Source: Candidatus Mcinerneyibacteriota bacterium
GTDB lineage: Bacteria > Macinerneyibacteriota > Macinerneyibacteria > Macinerneyibacteriales > DSCS01
Direction: 5' to 3'
NCBI GenBank assembly: GCA_016937175.1
Contig: JAFGWL010000067.1
Coordinates: 1-30,696, forward strand
Length of the DNA stretch: 30,696 nucleotides
In this document: one piece after another, positions 18,540 through 26,589 of the stretch
Position numbering within the stretch: the stretch's first letter is position 1
How the letters are laid out: each line of letters opens with the position of its first letter
Notes under the pieces: generated by a model
What the model was told of the DNA's origin: nothing
Seen by the model: only the letters and a program-made list of their open reading frames with translations
The model's database searches: none
Translations under genes and position numbers: made by a program

Positions 18540-19018
18540 TTCTTCTCCTCATGTTTTCTCATCTTTTCTATCAGGCTTGTGGTCGATTTCCCCGGGACAA
18601 AAGGCAGGCTCATGACCTTTCCCCCGCGTGCGAGGACATCCCGGCTCCCGACAATGGACTCAGGAGGCCAGTCTCCTCCCTTGACAAGGTAATAGGGCTT
18701 TACCGCCCGGATGAGGTCCAGGGGGGTCTCTTCATCAAAGATCACAACATAATCCACAGACCGGAGAGCCAGAAGCATCTCTGCACGCTCTTCTTCGTTG
18801 TTGACCGGGCGCCCGGGGCCCTTGAGCCTCTTCACAGAAGCGTCGGAATTCAATCCCACCAGAAGGGCATCCCCGAGGGAAGCCGCTTCTTTCAGATAAC
18901 GGATATGCCCGATATGAAGGATATCAAAGCAGCCGTTCGTAAAGGTCAGCTTCTTTCCCTCTTCCAAAAAAGAGCGGCCCAGATCAGCCGCGCACTTTTT
19001 CGATAATAATCCTCTCAT
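18536..19018 (-). CDS. rfaE2: Heptose-1-phosphate adenylyltransferase (HldE C-terminal domain as separate gene)
   Basis: A 160-residue cytidylyltransferase-fold enzyme. The nucleotide site is TNGCFDILHIGH (residues 27-38, with the HxGH pair His35/His38), and the C-terminal PGKSTTSLIEKM is typical of RfaE domain II. It transfers AMP to D-glycero-beta-D-manno-heptose-1-phosphate, making the ADP-heptose precursor. In Escherichia coli this domain is fused to the kinase as HldE; here it is a separate gene. It overlaps the preceding kinase gene by 35 bases in a different frame. The ATG at 19018 gives the usual length, but no good ribosome site is visible, so coupling to the kinase gene is likely. 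Confidence 0.93.
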
Positions 19019-19973
19019 CCTTCAATCTTTCTTTAAGCTGTCCGAGTCCGATGGGAACCACTCCGGGCTGCTCCACGACGATCCCCGCAGCTACGTTGCT
19101 TATGGCCGATGCCTGCCCGAAATCGAATCCTGCAGCCAGCATGGTGCTGAGGACGGCGATCACGGTATCCCCGGCCCCTGTCACATCGAACTCCTCCCGC
19201 GCGACGGTGGGGATCAAAAAGACCTCCCCGTTGCGGAGGAATAGACTCATGCCGTCTTTTCCCAGGGTAATGATCAGCGCCTGAAGGGAGAGGTCGTTCA
19301 TAATCCCGTCTCCCACGGTGAGCAGATCCTCCCGTGTTTCGATTCTTTTTCCGTACATACGCCCTGCTTCATGGTGGTTGGGCGTCATCACTGTTGCCCC
19401 TTTATACATAAGATAATGAGCTTCTTTGGGATCCACGGCGATGGGAACGCCCTGAAAAAGTGAGATAATATCTTTGATGAGGCCGGGTGTAACGACACCT
19501 TTCCCGTAATCCTCTATGATCACTCCGCTGATATGGTCTCTGACTGCCCTGATCCGCTCCCATAAAGCTGTGGTAACCTCCCCGGATAGAGGTGAGCGCT
19601 TCTCTTTATCGATCCGGACCACATGCTGGTTATGGGCGATGACCCGTGTCTTGACAGTAGTCGGGCGTGAGGCGTCTTCCACAAGTCCCTCAGTCTCGAT
19701 CCCCTTCTCCTGAAGGAGAGACGTCAGAAGAGCTCCGTCGCTGTCCCGGCCGATGACTCCGCAGACGACGGCCCGGGCTCCCAGGCCCACCACATTGTTG
19801 GCGACATTGGAGGCCCCGCCGGGAACCATGGTCTCCCGTATCACATCCACGACAGGAACCGGGGCTTCCGGGGAAATGCGTTCCACTTCACCCCAGAGAT
19901 GTTTATCCAGCATCAAGTCGCCGATGATCAAAATCCTGCTTTTTTGTAATCTTTTTTCATCCAGAGACTTCAT
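18984..19973 (-). CDS. rfaE1: Heptose-7-phosphate kinase (HldE N-terminal domain as separate gene)
   Basis: A PfkB-family sugar kinase of about 329 residues. It shows IIGDLMLDKHLWGEVERISPEAPVPV near the start, the substrate-binding PGGASNVANNV, and the catalytic EEFDVTGAGDTVIAVL (anion hole GAGD). These are RfaE1/HldE domain I features; it phosphorylates D-manno-heptose-7-phosphate at C1. The ATG at 19973 has GGAGGA upstream and gives the usual N-terminus. A TTG at 20021 would add 16 atypical residues. It lies 54 bases after the CYTH gene and overlaps rfaE2 by 35 bases. Confidence 0.93.
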   Translation of the reverse strand: MKSLDEKRLQKSRILIIGDLMLDKHLWGEVERISPEAPVPVVDVIRETMVPGGASNVANNVVGLGARAVVCGVIGRDSDGALLTSLLQEKGIETEGLVEDASRPTTVKTRVIAHNQHVVRIDKEKRSPLSGEVTTALWERIRAVRDHISGVIIEDYGKGVVTPGLIKDIISLFQGVPIAVDPKEAHYLMYKGATVMTPNHHEAGRMYGKRIETREDLLTVGDGIMNDLSLQALIITLGKDGMSLFLRNGEVFLIPTVAREEFDVTGAGDTVIAVLSTMLAAGFDFGQASAISNVAAGIVVEQPGVVPIGLGQLKERLKDERIIIEKVRG

Positions 19974-20027
19974 CGCTCCTCCGTTCGTGTCAAGTGTACC
20001 GTCTCCTTCTCCATTTTTCAATGAGAA

Positions 20028-20696
20028 TCACTCTTCCCACTCCCGCTTTAAAGGGCACTTTTTATCCTTGCGAAGGAAAAACCGGACGATCTTCGGGTAA
20101 GGCGAAGGAACAGGAGGAATATCCAATCGCCTGAACAGGGCTCCGATCACGGATTCCGCCATCTCCAGCTGATCCGTCTCCGACTCCAGCTCATATTCCG
20201 TGAAACCGTCTTCATAGCGGACCTCATCCAGTTCCAGGGGGACCCGGTAAGGGGGAAGGAGAGTCTTTTCACGTTTGACTTCCATATGCCCCAGACACCG
20301 GACCCTCTCCCACCAACCTGCTTCCCCTTCGAGCTCCTTTTTCAGGCGGTTCAAAAAGGGGATATCCAGGGAGAAAAGTCTCTTTTCACCCCGGACAAGT
20401 TCCTGAGCTTCTCCAGCATGAAGAGGAACATTCAGCTCTTCAGAGATTAGCACCCCGGGGCGCCGTTGCGCAAAGAGCTTTCCTTTGATCCGGCACTTGT
20501 AGGTGAGCTCCCACTGGTTTTCCCGGTTGCGCAGGCGCAGGGCCACTCCTGAAAGTAGAAGATCAAAAGCAGGAGTATCGAAATAATAATTGGTTAATTT
20601 TTTCCCTTTAAGAGAAAGGCCCCGTTTCAGAAGCTCCCTTTTCAGGAGATGATAATCAGACGGGGCCAGCAGATATTTGAGCTCTTTTTCGATCAT
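20028..20696 (-). CDS. CYTH-domain (triphosphate tunnel) protein
   Basis: A 222-residue protein with the CYTH signature EKELKYLL at residues 3-10. Further tunnel strands follow: NYYFDTP, ALRLRNR, ELTYKCR, MEVKREK, LELDEVRYEDG and YELESE. Enzymes of this fold hydrolyse or cyclise triphosphate-bearing substrates (inorganic triphosphate, thiamine triphosphate, ATP to cAMP) with Mg2+ or Mn2+. The acidic and basic tunnel residues look intact, so activity is likely, but the substrate cannot be told. The ATG abuts the stop of the endonuclease V gene (TAGATG). Confidence 0.9.
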   Translation of the reverse strand: MIEKELKYLLAPSDYHLLKRELLKRGLSLKGKKLTNYYFDTPAFDLLLSGVALRLRNRENQWELTYKCRIKGKLFAQRRPGVLISEELNVPLHAGEAQELVRGEKRLFSLDIPFLNRLKKELEGEAGWWERVRCLGHMEVKREKTLLPPYRVPLELDEVRYEDGFTEYELESETDQLEMAESVIGALFRRLDIPPVPSPYPKIVRFFLRKDKKCPLKREWEE

Positions 20697-21347
20697 CTAA
20701 ACCTGAGCCCCCTTTCTCGACTCTTTTGTCATTTTGTCCGCCCTGTGAAGAGGGAGAGGCACCCTGTACCTCCCGGATACCATTCTAACCACATCCAGTG
20801 ATTTTTCAAAAGAAATCAAGTTCCCCGGAGAGACAAAGACCGGTTTTGTGCAGGCCCGGTTACGCCAGACATACCCCAGAAGGCTCCCTTCCTTATCGGT
20901 GACCGGAGAGTGATCTCCTTTTTCAGGCCCGGGCGGGGAAAAGGAACCGCAGAGAGCGCTTTTGGCGATTCCCACCGAAGGTTTTTTCAGAAGCCATCCC
21001 AGATGAGAGGCCAGGCCGAACCGGCGGGGATGCATCACGCCCTGGCCGTCACAGAGGAGACAGTCCCACGAGACATCCCACGAAGAAAGAAGCCTCAGAA
21101 TAGGGGGAATCTCCCGAAAAGAGAGATAGGTGGGGACGTAAGGAATATTTACACGGGATACAGCGTCTTTTTTCTCCACCTCTTTTCCGGTGAGGGCATC
21201 ATAGAGTAGAGCAGCCGTAAAAGCATATCCCCTGGCGTAGGAGACATCCAGGGCCAGAAAAAAGCGCGGATGAAAAGAGGGAGCTTCTTTCAGGATGAGT
21301 TCACGGGCCTTTGCCTCCTGAAAAGAGCGACATTTTCTCCAATCCAT
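20697..21347 (-). CDS. nfi: Endonuclease V
   Basis: A 216-residue enzyme with all signature segments of endonuclease V: ALDVSY (metal Asp34), PYVPTYLSFRE (Glu79), LLCDGQGVMHPRRFGLASHLG (Asp100), VGIAKS (Lys129) and PVFVSPGNLISFEKSLDVV. It cleaves DNA or RNA one nucleotide 3' of deaminated bases, chiefly inosine. The ATG at 21347 is chosen because upstream in-frame codons lie inside the NFACT gene and encode nothing typical. The ribosome site is weak, and the gene starts 7 bases after the NFACT stop, so coupled translation is likely. Confidence 0.95.
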   Translation of the reverse strand: MDWRKCRSFQEAKARELILKEAPSFHPRFFLALDVSYARGYAFTAALLYDALTGKEVEKKDAVSRVNIPYVPTYLSFREIPPILRLLSSWDVSWDCLLCDGQGVMHPRRFGLASHLGWLLKKPSVGIAKSALCGSFSPPGPEKGDHSPVTDKEGSLLGYVWRNRACTKPVFVSPGNLISFEKSLDVVRMVSGRYRVPLPLHRADKMTKESRKGAQV

Positions 21348-21354
21348 TGCACCA

Positions 21355-22956
21355 TCAATCCCTGTCGGGAGAAGCCTCGAGAAGTTTCCGCACCAAATCG
21401 GCGTCCTGGTCGATGATAAGGGTCTTGAAATGGTCATAGAGGACAAAACCTGCCGGTGTCCCTTTAGGTTTACGGACATGCCGGGCCAAAGTCACGTCTA
21501 CAGGGACCTTCCCCCCTCCCCGGGACTGGCTGAACCAGACGGCGATCTGGGCAGCAGCGTGAAGAAGCTCATCAGATACCTCGCCCTCCCCGTCTTTTTT
21601 AACGATGACATGAGCCCCGGGAATATTACGTACATGGAGCCAAAGGTCGTCGGGAGATGCTGTCTTGAGAGAGAGCTGCTCATTGGCCCGTCCGCTTTTC
21701 CCATAGAGGATGGACCCGCCGGCGATTTCGATGCGGCGGTGACCCGCCGTTGGCCTCTTTTTCTGCTGCTGCTTTTTCGGTTTTCGGTAAGCCGGGATAT
21801 CCAGCTCTTCTCCCAGTTCCGCAAGTGATTGCTTGTCTTCAGCTTCACGTGCGTAGAAGAGGGACTCCCGGAGGTAACGCTCTTTTTGGAGAAGAGCCTC
21901 TTTTCTCTTTTTGACCCTCTCCACGGCCCGTTTTCCCCGAGTATAACGTTTGAAATACTTCTGAGCATTCTCAGAAGGCGTAAGAGCCGGATCGATGATG
22001 ATCTCCACATCCTCTTCACTCTCAGGATCGGTCAATGTCACTTTTTTGTGATACCCCTTGATCCGGGAAGCATAGATCAGAAGAAGCTCTCCCCTCTTCC
22101 TGTAGGCTTCATACTCTCCGTGCTCTCTCTCTTCCTCTTCCACTTTGTCCAGTGTATGCAGCGTCTTTTTGATCTCCTTTTTAATATATTTTGTGACCTC
22201 TTTACGGGCTCTGTCCAGGGTCTCTGCCTGAAGGTAATGTCCGTAAAAGGCATTCACCGCTTGTGTGACCCGTTCAAACTCTTCCAAGACCTCGCTTCCC
22301 GTATAGGGGAGCAGGGTAAGGAGAAGGCGTCCCCCGCTCCTAATGATATAGAAACGGGGCTTATCAAGAAGGCGGGCCACAAAGGCGCCCTCTTCTTTGG
22401 GAGAGACCCCCTGACGCGCCATCTCATCCCTCAGATGGGTGGGAACAAGAAAAGACCCCGGATACCGGGCTTCCGGCTCCTGCCCGTCAGAAGCCTCGCG
22501 AGGCAGAAGATAGACATCACCGGGCTCCAAAGCCCGGCTGGTCCTGTCAGGCTTCCACATCTGCTGAACTTCACTTTCTGATACGATAAAGGCGTTGACC
22601 TTCCCCGTGATCATCTCCGCCACCAGAGTCATCTCGGTCATCCCCAGGGCCTGAAGAGAGAGAAGTGTCAGAAAAACGACCCGGTCTTCCCCCTTTAAAG
22701 CAAGTTCCTTGATACGGCCCTTTCCCATATTCTTCTTAATAAAGGAGAAAAAAGGGTAGGAGGAGTTCTTCTCCTTATATCCTGCCGAAGGAGCGACCTG
22801 GATCCAGGGGTCCTGTCCGCCCAGATGAAAGGCAAGGTCACCCTCTTCTGTGGAAAAGACCAGGGACTTCCCGTAGAAAGAGACACTCTGGACCATCTTT
22901 CCGGTGAGTTCCCCTGAAGCCTCTTCGATAAGCTGTTTCAGAATGATCCCGTCCAT
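21355..22956 (-). CDS. rqcH: RqcH/NFACT-family ribosome quality-control protein
   Basis: A 533-residue NFACT protein. Residues 1-200 are NFACT-N, with the Asp91-Arg92 pair (GEDRVVFL) in the position needed by RqcH for tRNA-Ala binding. A charged, partly coiled-coil middle spans about 220-400. The C-terminal NFACT-R domain (407-525) carries DDLWLHVRNIPGAHVIV. RqcH binds stalled 50S subunits and adds C-terminal alanine tails that mark nascent chains for proteolysis; older annotation calls it fibronectin-binding protein. AAAGGGAG precedes the ATG. The gene lies 11 bases after an unrecognised gene and 7 bases before nfi. Confidence 0.9.
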   Translation of the reverse strand: MDGIILKQLIEEASGELTGKMVQSVSFYGKSLVFSTEEGDLAFHLGGQDPWIQVAPSAGYKEKNSSYPFFSFIKKNMGKGRIKELALKGEDRVVFLTLLSLQALGMTEMTLVAEMITGKVNAFIVSESEVQQMWKPDRTSRALEPGDVYLLPREASDGQEPEARYPGSFLVPTHLRDEMARQGVSPKEEGAFVARLLDKPRFYIIRSGGRLLLTLLPYTGSEVLEEFERVTQAVNAFYGHYLQAETLDRARKEVTKYIKKEIKKTLHTLDKVEEEEREHGEYEAYRKRGELLLIYASRIKGYHKKVTLTDPESEEDVEIIIDPALTPSENAQKYFKRYTRGKRAVERVKKRKEALLQKERYLRESLFYAREAEDKQSLAELGEELDIPAYRKPKKQQQKKRPTAGHRRIEIAGGSILYGKSGRANEQLSLKTASPDDLWLHVRNIPGAHVIVKKDGEGEVSDELLHAAAQIAVWFSQSRGGGKVPVDVTLARHVRKPKGTPAGFVLYDHFKTLIIDQDADLVRKLLEASPDRD

Positions 22957-22967
22957 ACTCCCTTTCC

Positions 22968-24554
22968 TTACGGTTCTTCATCTTCGTAAAAGAGGTCCCG
23001 GAGCAGCTGAAAGAGGGATTGACGGATTCCTTCCGAAGGAGCCTCTTTCAACCCCCGTGTCAGGGCTTCTTTAACGTCCATGGCTTTGAGCTCAGCTTCT
23101 GCCGGGCCCATTTTATCCGATTCCCTCAGTTCTCTGAAGAGTTTCCGATACGATTGCGGAGTAATCAGGCCCATGACCGCTTCTGCCGCCTCTTCTTCGC
23201 CGTTGAAGAGCTCTTCTAAAAAGTCTGAATGATATTCGACCAGAGCTGATGTGGCTGCATCCTCCAGAGAAGGACGCCCCCCCTCTTCAGGCTCCCCGGC
23301 CAACCAAAAGAGCTTTTCCACCGTCTGAAAGAGAAGGAGATAGCGGACGATCTTTTCCAGGCGGTAAGCCCTCCGGGGCTCTCCCGGATGAAACCCTTCA
23401 GCATAATGGTTGAAGATCTCCTGATATCCTCCGGCTGCCCGCCGGGCGATCTTTTTTAAGAAGTAATCATCCAGGGAGACAGAGAGAAGAAAATCCATGA
23501 CCGGGCCCATATCCCGGAAAAAGGGAAAAAGCATAAGGTCCACGGCAAAAAAGACTTTTTTCATCTTCTCCTCTTCGGTGAGGAAAGCCTCCTTCATGAT
23601 CTGATAATCCATTTTGTTGTTTTCATGGGCGATATTGACACTCTGGATCACATCCAGCATCTCGGCGGTCTCGCTGTCTCCCTCCTGATACCGGCTGTAT
23701 TTATGAAGAGTCATGAACTTAGCATCATTATAGACCCTGTAGAGGCGCCCTTCCCGGATAAGATAATCGAGGTTATAGATAAAGGATTTCAGGGGAAGCT
23801 TCCGTGAAGGAATGATATCTTCCAGTCCCGGAGGCAGGGGAAGGTCCGTCATGATATAGTTTTTCCCCTCATGTACTCCTGAGAAGATCATCCCGCTTTG
23901 GCATTTTTGGGCCCCTCCGGCGACAAGGTCTGCAGGCTTGACGCTCTTCCCGGGAGGGATCTCATAGGCCGGGACCGTCTCAGGAAAGGGAGCCGATTCT
24001 AGAAGGTCCGATGCATACAAAAGTTCTCCCTGCAGTGCGGAAGTATCGGGGCCGGGATCCCCGGTCACGATGGCGTAGAGTTCTTCCAGGCTCTCCCTGT
24101 CCATAGAAAGATTATACCGGGCCAAGATATCTACCCCCTCATCTGTGGGGCTGAAAAGGTTGATGGCCAGCTTCCCTGTCTTGATCAGGGCAGCCAGGTA
24201 GGGAAGGTCCTCTTCCGATGCCCGTCGGCCAAAAGCCAGGACGAACCGCTTCTCTTCCAGAAGGGAGCCGGACGGGGAGAAGAGGTTGACGGTAAAATGG
24301 ACAGCCTCATTTCGGTAAAAGGAGATAAGAATATTTCCAATGATCTCCTCGACGGCTTCCGGCGGCTTCCAGGCCCCGAAAAAGAGTTCCAGCCCGATCT
24401 GCCGGTTCACCGCCGGGAAAAAACGCATAAAACGGTTTTCCACAAACAGACGGGTCAAAGTCTCTTTTTCCTCCTCGGTGGGAGTATTGAAATATTCCCT
24501 GACAGGGTAGACGGGAATCGCGTTTTCGTTCCAGAGACGGTCGCGCTTAATCAT
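22968..24554 (-). CDS. Unrecognised 528-residue protein
   Basis: I do not recognise this protein. It is soluble, acidic and mainly helical, with no signal peptide or membrane segment. The first 180 residues look alpha/beta (IIGNILISFYRN, VHFTVNLFSPSG, KRFVLAFGRR, GKLAINLFSP). A Gly/Cys-containing linker follows, then long helices to the end (VFFAVDLMLFPFFRDMGPVMDFLLSVSLDDYF, among others). No nucleotide-binding or catalytic motif is obvious. The ATG at 24554 is preferred: it overlaps the trmJ stop by 8 bases and has AAGGGA just upstream, while the longer start at 24587 lies deeper inside trmJ. Its position between trmJ and rqcH suggests a link to RNA modification or translation, which is inference. 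Confidence 0.75.
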   Translation of the reverse strand: MIKRDRLWNENAIPVYPVREYFNTPTEEEKETLTRLFVENRFMRFFPAVNRQIGLELFFGAWKPPEAVEEIIGNILISFYRNEAVHFTVNLFSPSGSLLEEKRFVLAFGRRASEEDLPYLAALIKTGKLAINLFSPTDEGVDILARYNLSMDRESLEELYAIVTGDPGPDTSALQGELLYASDLLESAPFPETVPAYEIPPGKSVKPADLVAGGAQKCQSGMIFSGVHEGKNYIMTDLPLPPGLEDIIPSRKLPLKSFIYNLDYLIREGRLYRVYNDAKFMTLHKYSRYQEGDSETAEMLDVIQSVNIAHENNKMDYQIMKEAFLTEEEKMKKVFFAVDLMLFPFFRDMGPVMDFLLSVSLDDYFLKKIARRAAGGYQEIFNHYAEGFHPGEPRRAYRLEKIVRYLLLFQTVEKLFWLAGEPEEGGRPSLEDAATSALVEYHSDFLEELFNGEEEAAEAVMGLITPQSYRKLFRELRESDKMGPAEAELKAMDVKEALTRGLKEAPSEGIRQSLFQLLRDLFYEDEEP

Positions 24555-25299
24555 GAGGTCCCTTCCCGCCTGAAAGTTCTGATTCATACCATTCCAGCTG
24601 ACGCAGCATCCCTCTGAGAATGCGGATATCCCGGTCAGAGGGCCGGGAACGGTCCAGAAGGTCTTTCAGGGAGGCCATGATATGGCCCCGGCTGGAAGAG
24701 TGGAAAAAACCGATACGGGCCAGGTTCTCTTCAAGATGGTTCAAATAGGCCATGCGGGCATCCAGGTCGGCAGCCTGATAAAGTGGCTCTGCCGGGATGC
24801 GGTCCGGGTCGTACTCCTGAAAGATCTCGTAAGAGACCAGGAGGACCGCCTGGGAGAGATTGATGGACGAGAGACGTTTGGACGTCGGGATGGTGACGAT
24901 ATCAGCCGCCATAAGGATCTCTTCGTTAAAAAGGCCTTTATCTTCCCGGCCGAAGAGAATGGCCGTCCTTCCGCTCCGGGCCTCTTCCAGGATCCGGGGA
25001 GCCAGGCCCCGAGCTGTGTACCGGCGGGGATGCCCTTTGCGTTTTCTTGTCGTGGTCGCTGCAATATAATGATACGGCTTCAGCGCCTCCTGAAGAGAAG
25101 AAAAAACCGGAGCTTTCTCTATGACATCAAAAGCGCTTACGGCCATTTTCCTGGCCTCGACAGACAAGGGGTCTTCGGCCGGAGCGACAAGAACCAGGCG
25201 GCTCAGCCCCATATTTTTCATGGCCCGGGCCGCCTGTCCGATATTCCCTGCATAGAGGGGATTGACAAGGACGATATCAATATTGTTCAGGATATTCAT
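24547..25299 (-). CDS. trmJ: tRNA 2'-O-methyltransferase TrmJ (SPOUT)
   Basis: A 250-residue SpoU/SPOUT methyltransferase with the three knot motifs: NIGQAARAMKNMG (residues 19-31), ILFGREDKGLFNEE (114-127) and IPTSKRLSSINLSQAVLLVSYE (137-158). The C-terminal extension (ARIGFFHSS, then LRGMLRQLEW) matches TrmJ rather than TrmL or TrmH. It methylates the ribose of tRNA nucleotide 32 using S-adenosylmethionine. It overlaps the FmdB-type gene by 4 bases (ATGA) and the following unknown gene by 8 bases. Confidence 0.92.
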   Translation of the reverse strand: MNILNNIDIVLVNPLYAGNIGQAARAMKNMGLSRLVLVAPAEDPLSVEARKMAVSAFDVIEKAPVFSSLQEALKPYHYIAATTTRKRKGHPRRYTARGLAPRILEEARSGRTAILFGREDKGLFNEEILMAADIVTIPTSKRLSSINLSQAVLLVSYEIFQEYDPDRIPAEPLYQAADLDARMAYLNHLEENLARIGFFHSSSRGHIMASLKDLLDRSRPSDRDIRILRGMLRQLEWYESELSGGKGPHD

Positions 25300-25514
25300 T
25301 TTTCAGCAGTCTCTTTTGCTGATTCTGTTTTCTGAGAACGCAGATAATCTGTGGTGTAGTATCCGTCCCCTTTGAAGATCACCCCGTTCCCGAAAATAAC
25401 ACGCTCCACAGGAGCGTCACACCGGGGACAGGATTTCAGGGGCTCCTCGGTAATGCGCTGTTTTACTTCAAATTCGTGCCGACAGCCCCGGCAACGGTAG
25501 ACATAGGTGGGCAT
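25296..25514 (-). CDS. FmdB-family zinc-ribbon protein
   Basis: A 72-residue protein opening MPTYVYRCRGC with paired cysteines Cys8/Cys11 and Cys29/Cys32, the zinc ribbon of the FmdB regulatory protein family. A short acidic tail ends in a Lys/Glu-rich stretch. The function of most members is unknown. The ribosome site AAGGAGGTGAT is near-perfect, lies 8 bases upstream and overlaps the stop codon of the GAF gene. The gene overlaps trmJ by 4 bases. Confidence 0.93.
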   Translation of the reverse strand: MPTYVYRCRGCRHEFEVKQRITEEPLKSCPRCDAPVERVIFGNGVIFKGDGYYTTDYLRSQKTESAKETAEK

Positions 25515-25521
25515 AGAATGA

Positions 25522-26589
25522 TCACCTCCTTTTCAGTTCTTCTATCTCTTTTTTCATGGACTGATGGTTGATGGCGATGGCAGCCTGGGAAGCCAGGATC
25601 GCCAACAGCTCTTCATCTTTATCATTGAACTGATGGATCTCGTCACTGTCCACGGCGATGACGCCGATGACTTTCCGGTCGACGAGCAGGGGAGCCGCCA
25701 GCTCTGAGCGGACCTCTTCATTGGTCTTCACATACCGGGGGTCGTTACGCACATCATCCACCCTTTGTACTTTCCCGGTCTTAGCGGCCCATCCGGTGAT
25801 TCCCTCTCCCATATGAAGGTGGATCGACCGGATAAAATCCTCCCCGATCCCCCGGGCGCATCGGATATCAAGAGTCTGGGTCTCTTCGTTAAGAAGCATG
25901 AGAGCACCGGTACGTCCATCCACCAGGGAAAGCCCCTCTTCAAGGATCATGTTCAGCAAAGCGTCCAGGTCGTTCATGGAGTTCATCTCGTTGGCGATCT
26001 TGTAGACTGTCTCCAGCTTTGCTTCCTTATGGCGCATCCGCTCCATGATCCGGGCATTCTGGATGACAATGGAAAGCGTCCCCACAAACTGTTCCAGATA
26101 GGTTATATCCCCTTCTCCGAAGGGCGTTTTGTCACGTTTGGTATCCAGGACGAGGATCCCCAGGGAGTCTTTGCGGAACATCAGCGGAGCAAACAGGAGA
26201 TAGGTGGATCCCACTTTTCTGAAAAGATCCGGGATACGGCTGTCTCCCGAGACATCGGTAATGATATAATCTCCGTTTTCCAAAAGGTCTTTTACAAAAA
26301 AATTGGCCACTGAGAGTTCTGTCCCGTTCTTGACATCCATCCCCAGCATGCCCGTACAGGAGAAGAGCCGAAGCTTCGTCTTGGGCTCATTGAAGAGAAA
26401 GACGAAGGAGCGCTCCACATGAAGGAGGCTGATAAGAGAGCTGTTGATGTAGTGAACGGTATCGTTAAAACTTGAGAAAGAGTTCACCAGGGCGTTGGTA
26501 ATGCTGTTTAGAAAATAGATCACATGCTTATCCTGGACTTTGTCGATAAACTGTCTTTTCCGTTCAAAGATCCGCCTGATCAGCCGCAT
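25522..26589 (-). CDS. Tandem GAF-domain sensor protein
   Basis: A 355-residue cytoplasmic protein with a basic N-terminus (MRLIRRIFERKR) and two GAF domains. The first is at about 40-178 (RSFVFLFNE to LGILVLDTKRDKTPFGEGD). The second is at about 200-345 (ALMLLNEETQTLDIRCARG, GEGITGWAAKTGKVQRVDDVRND, APLLVDRKVIGVIAVDSDEIHQF). It ends in a short charged helix with no kinase, phosphatase, GGDEF or HTH output. It may bind a small ligand and act through a partner. The ATG at 26589 has AAGGAGG 6 bases upstream; this start overlaps the preceding gene by 26 bases. Confidence 0.88.
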   Translation of the reverse strand: MRLIRRIFERKRQFIDKVQDKHVIYFLNSITNALVNSFSSFNDTVHYINSSLISLLHVERSFVFLFNEPKTKLRLFSCTGMLGMDVKNGTELSVANFFVKDLLENGDYIITDVSGDSRIPDLFRKVGSTYLLFAPLMFRKDSLGILVLDTKRDKTPFGEGDITYLEQFVGTLSIVIQNARIMERMRHKEAKLETVYKIANEMNSMNDLDALLNMILEEGLSLVDGRTGALMLLNEETQTLDIRCARGIGEDFIRSIHLHMGEGITGWAAKTGKVQRVDDVRNDPRYVKTNEEVRSELAAPLLVDRKVIGVIAVDSDEIHQFNDKDEELLAILASQAAIAINHQSMKKEIEELKRR

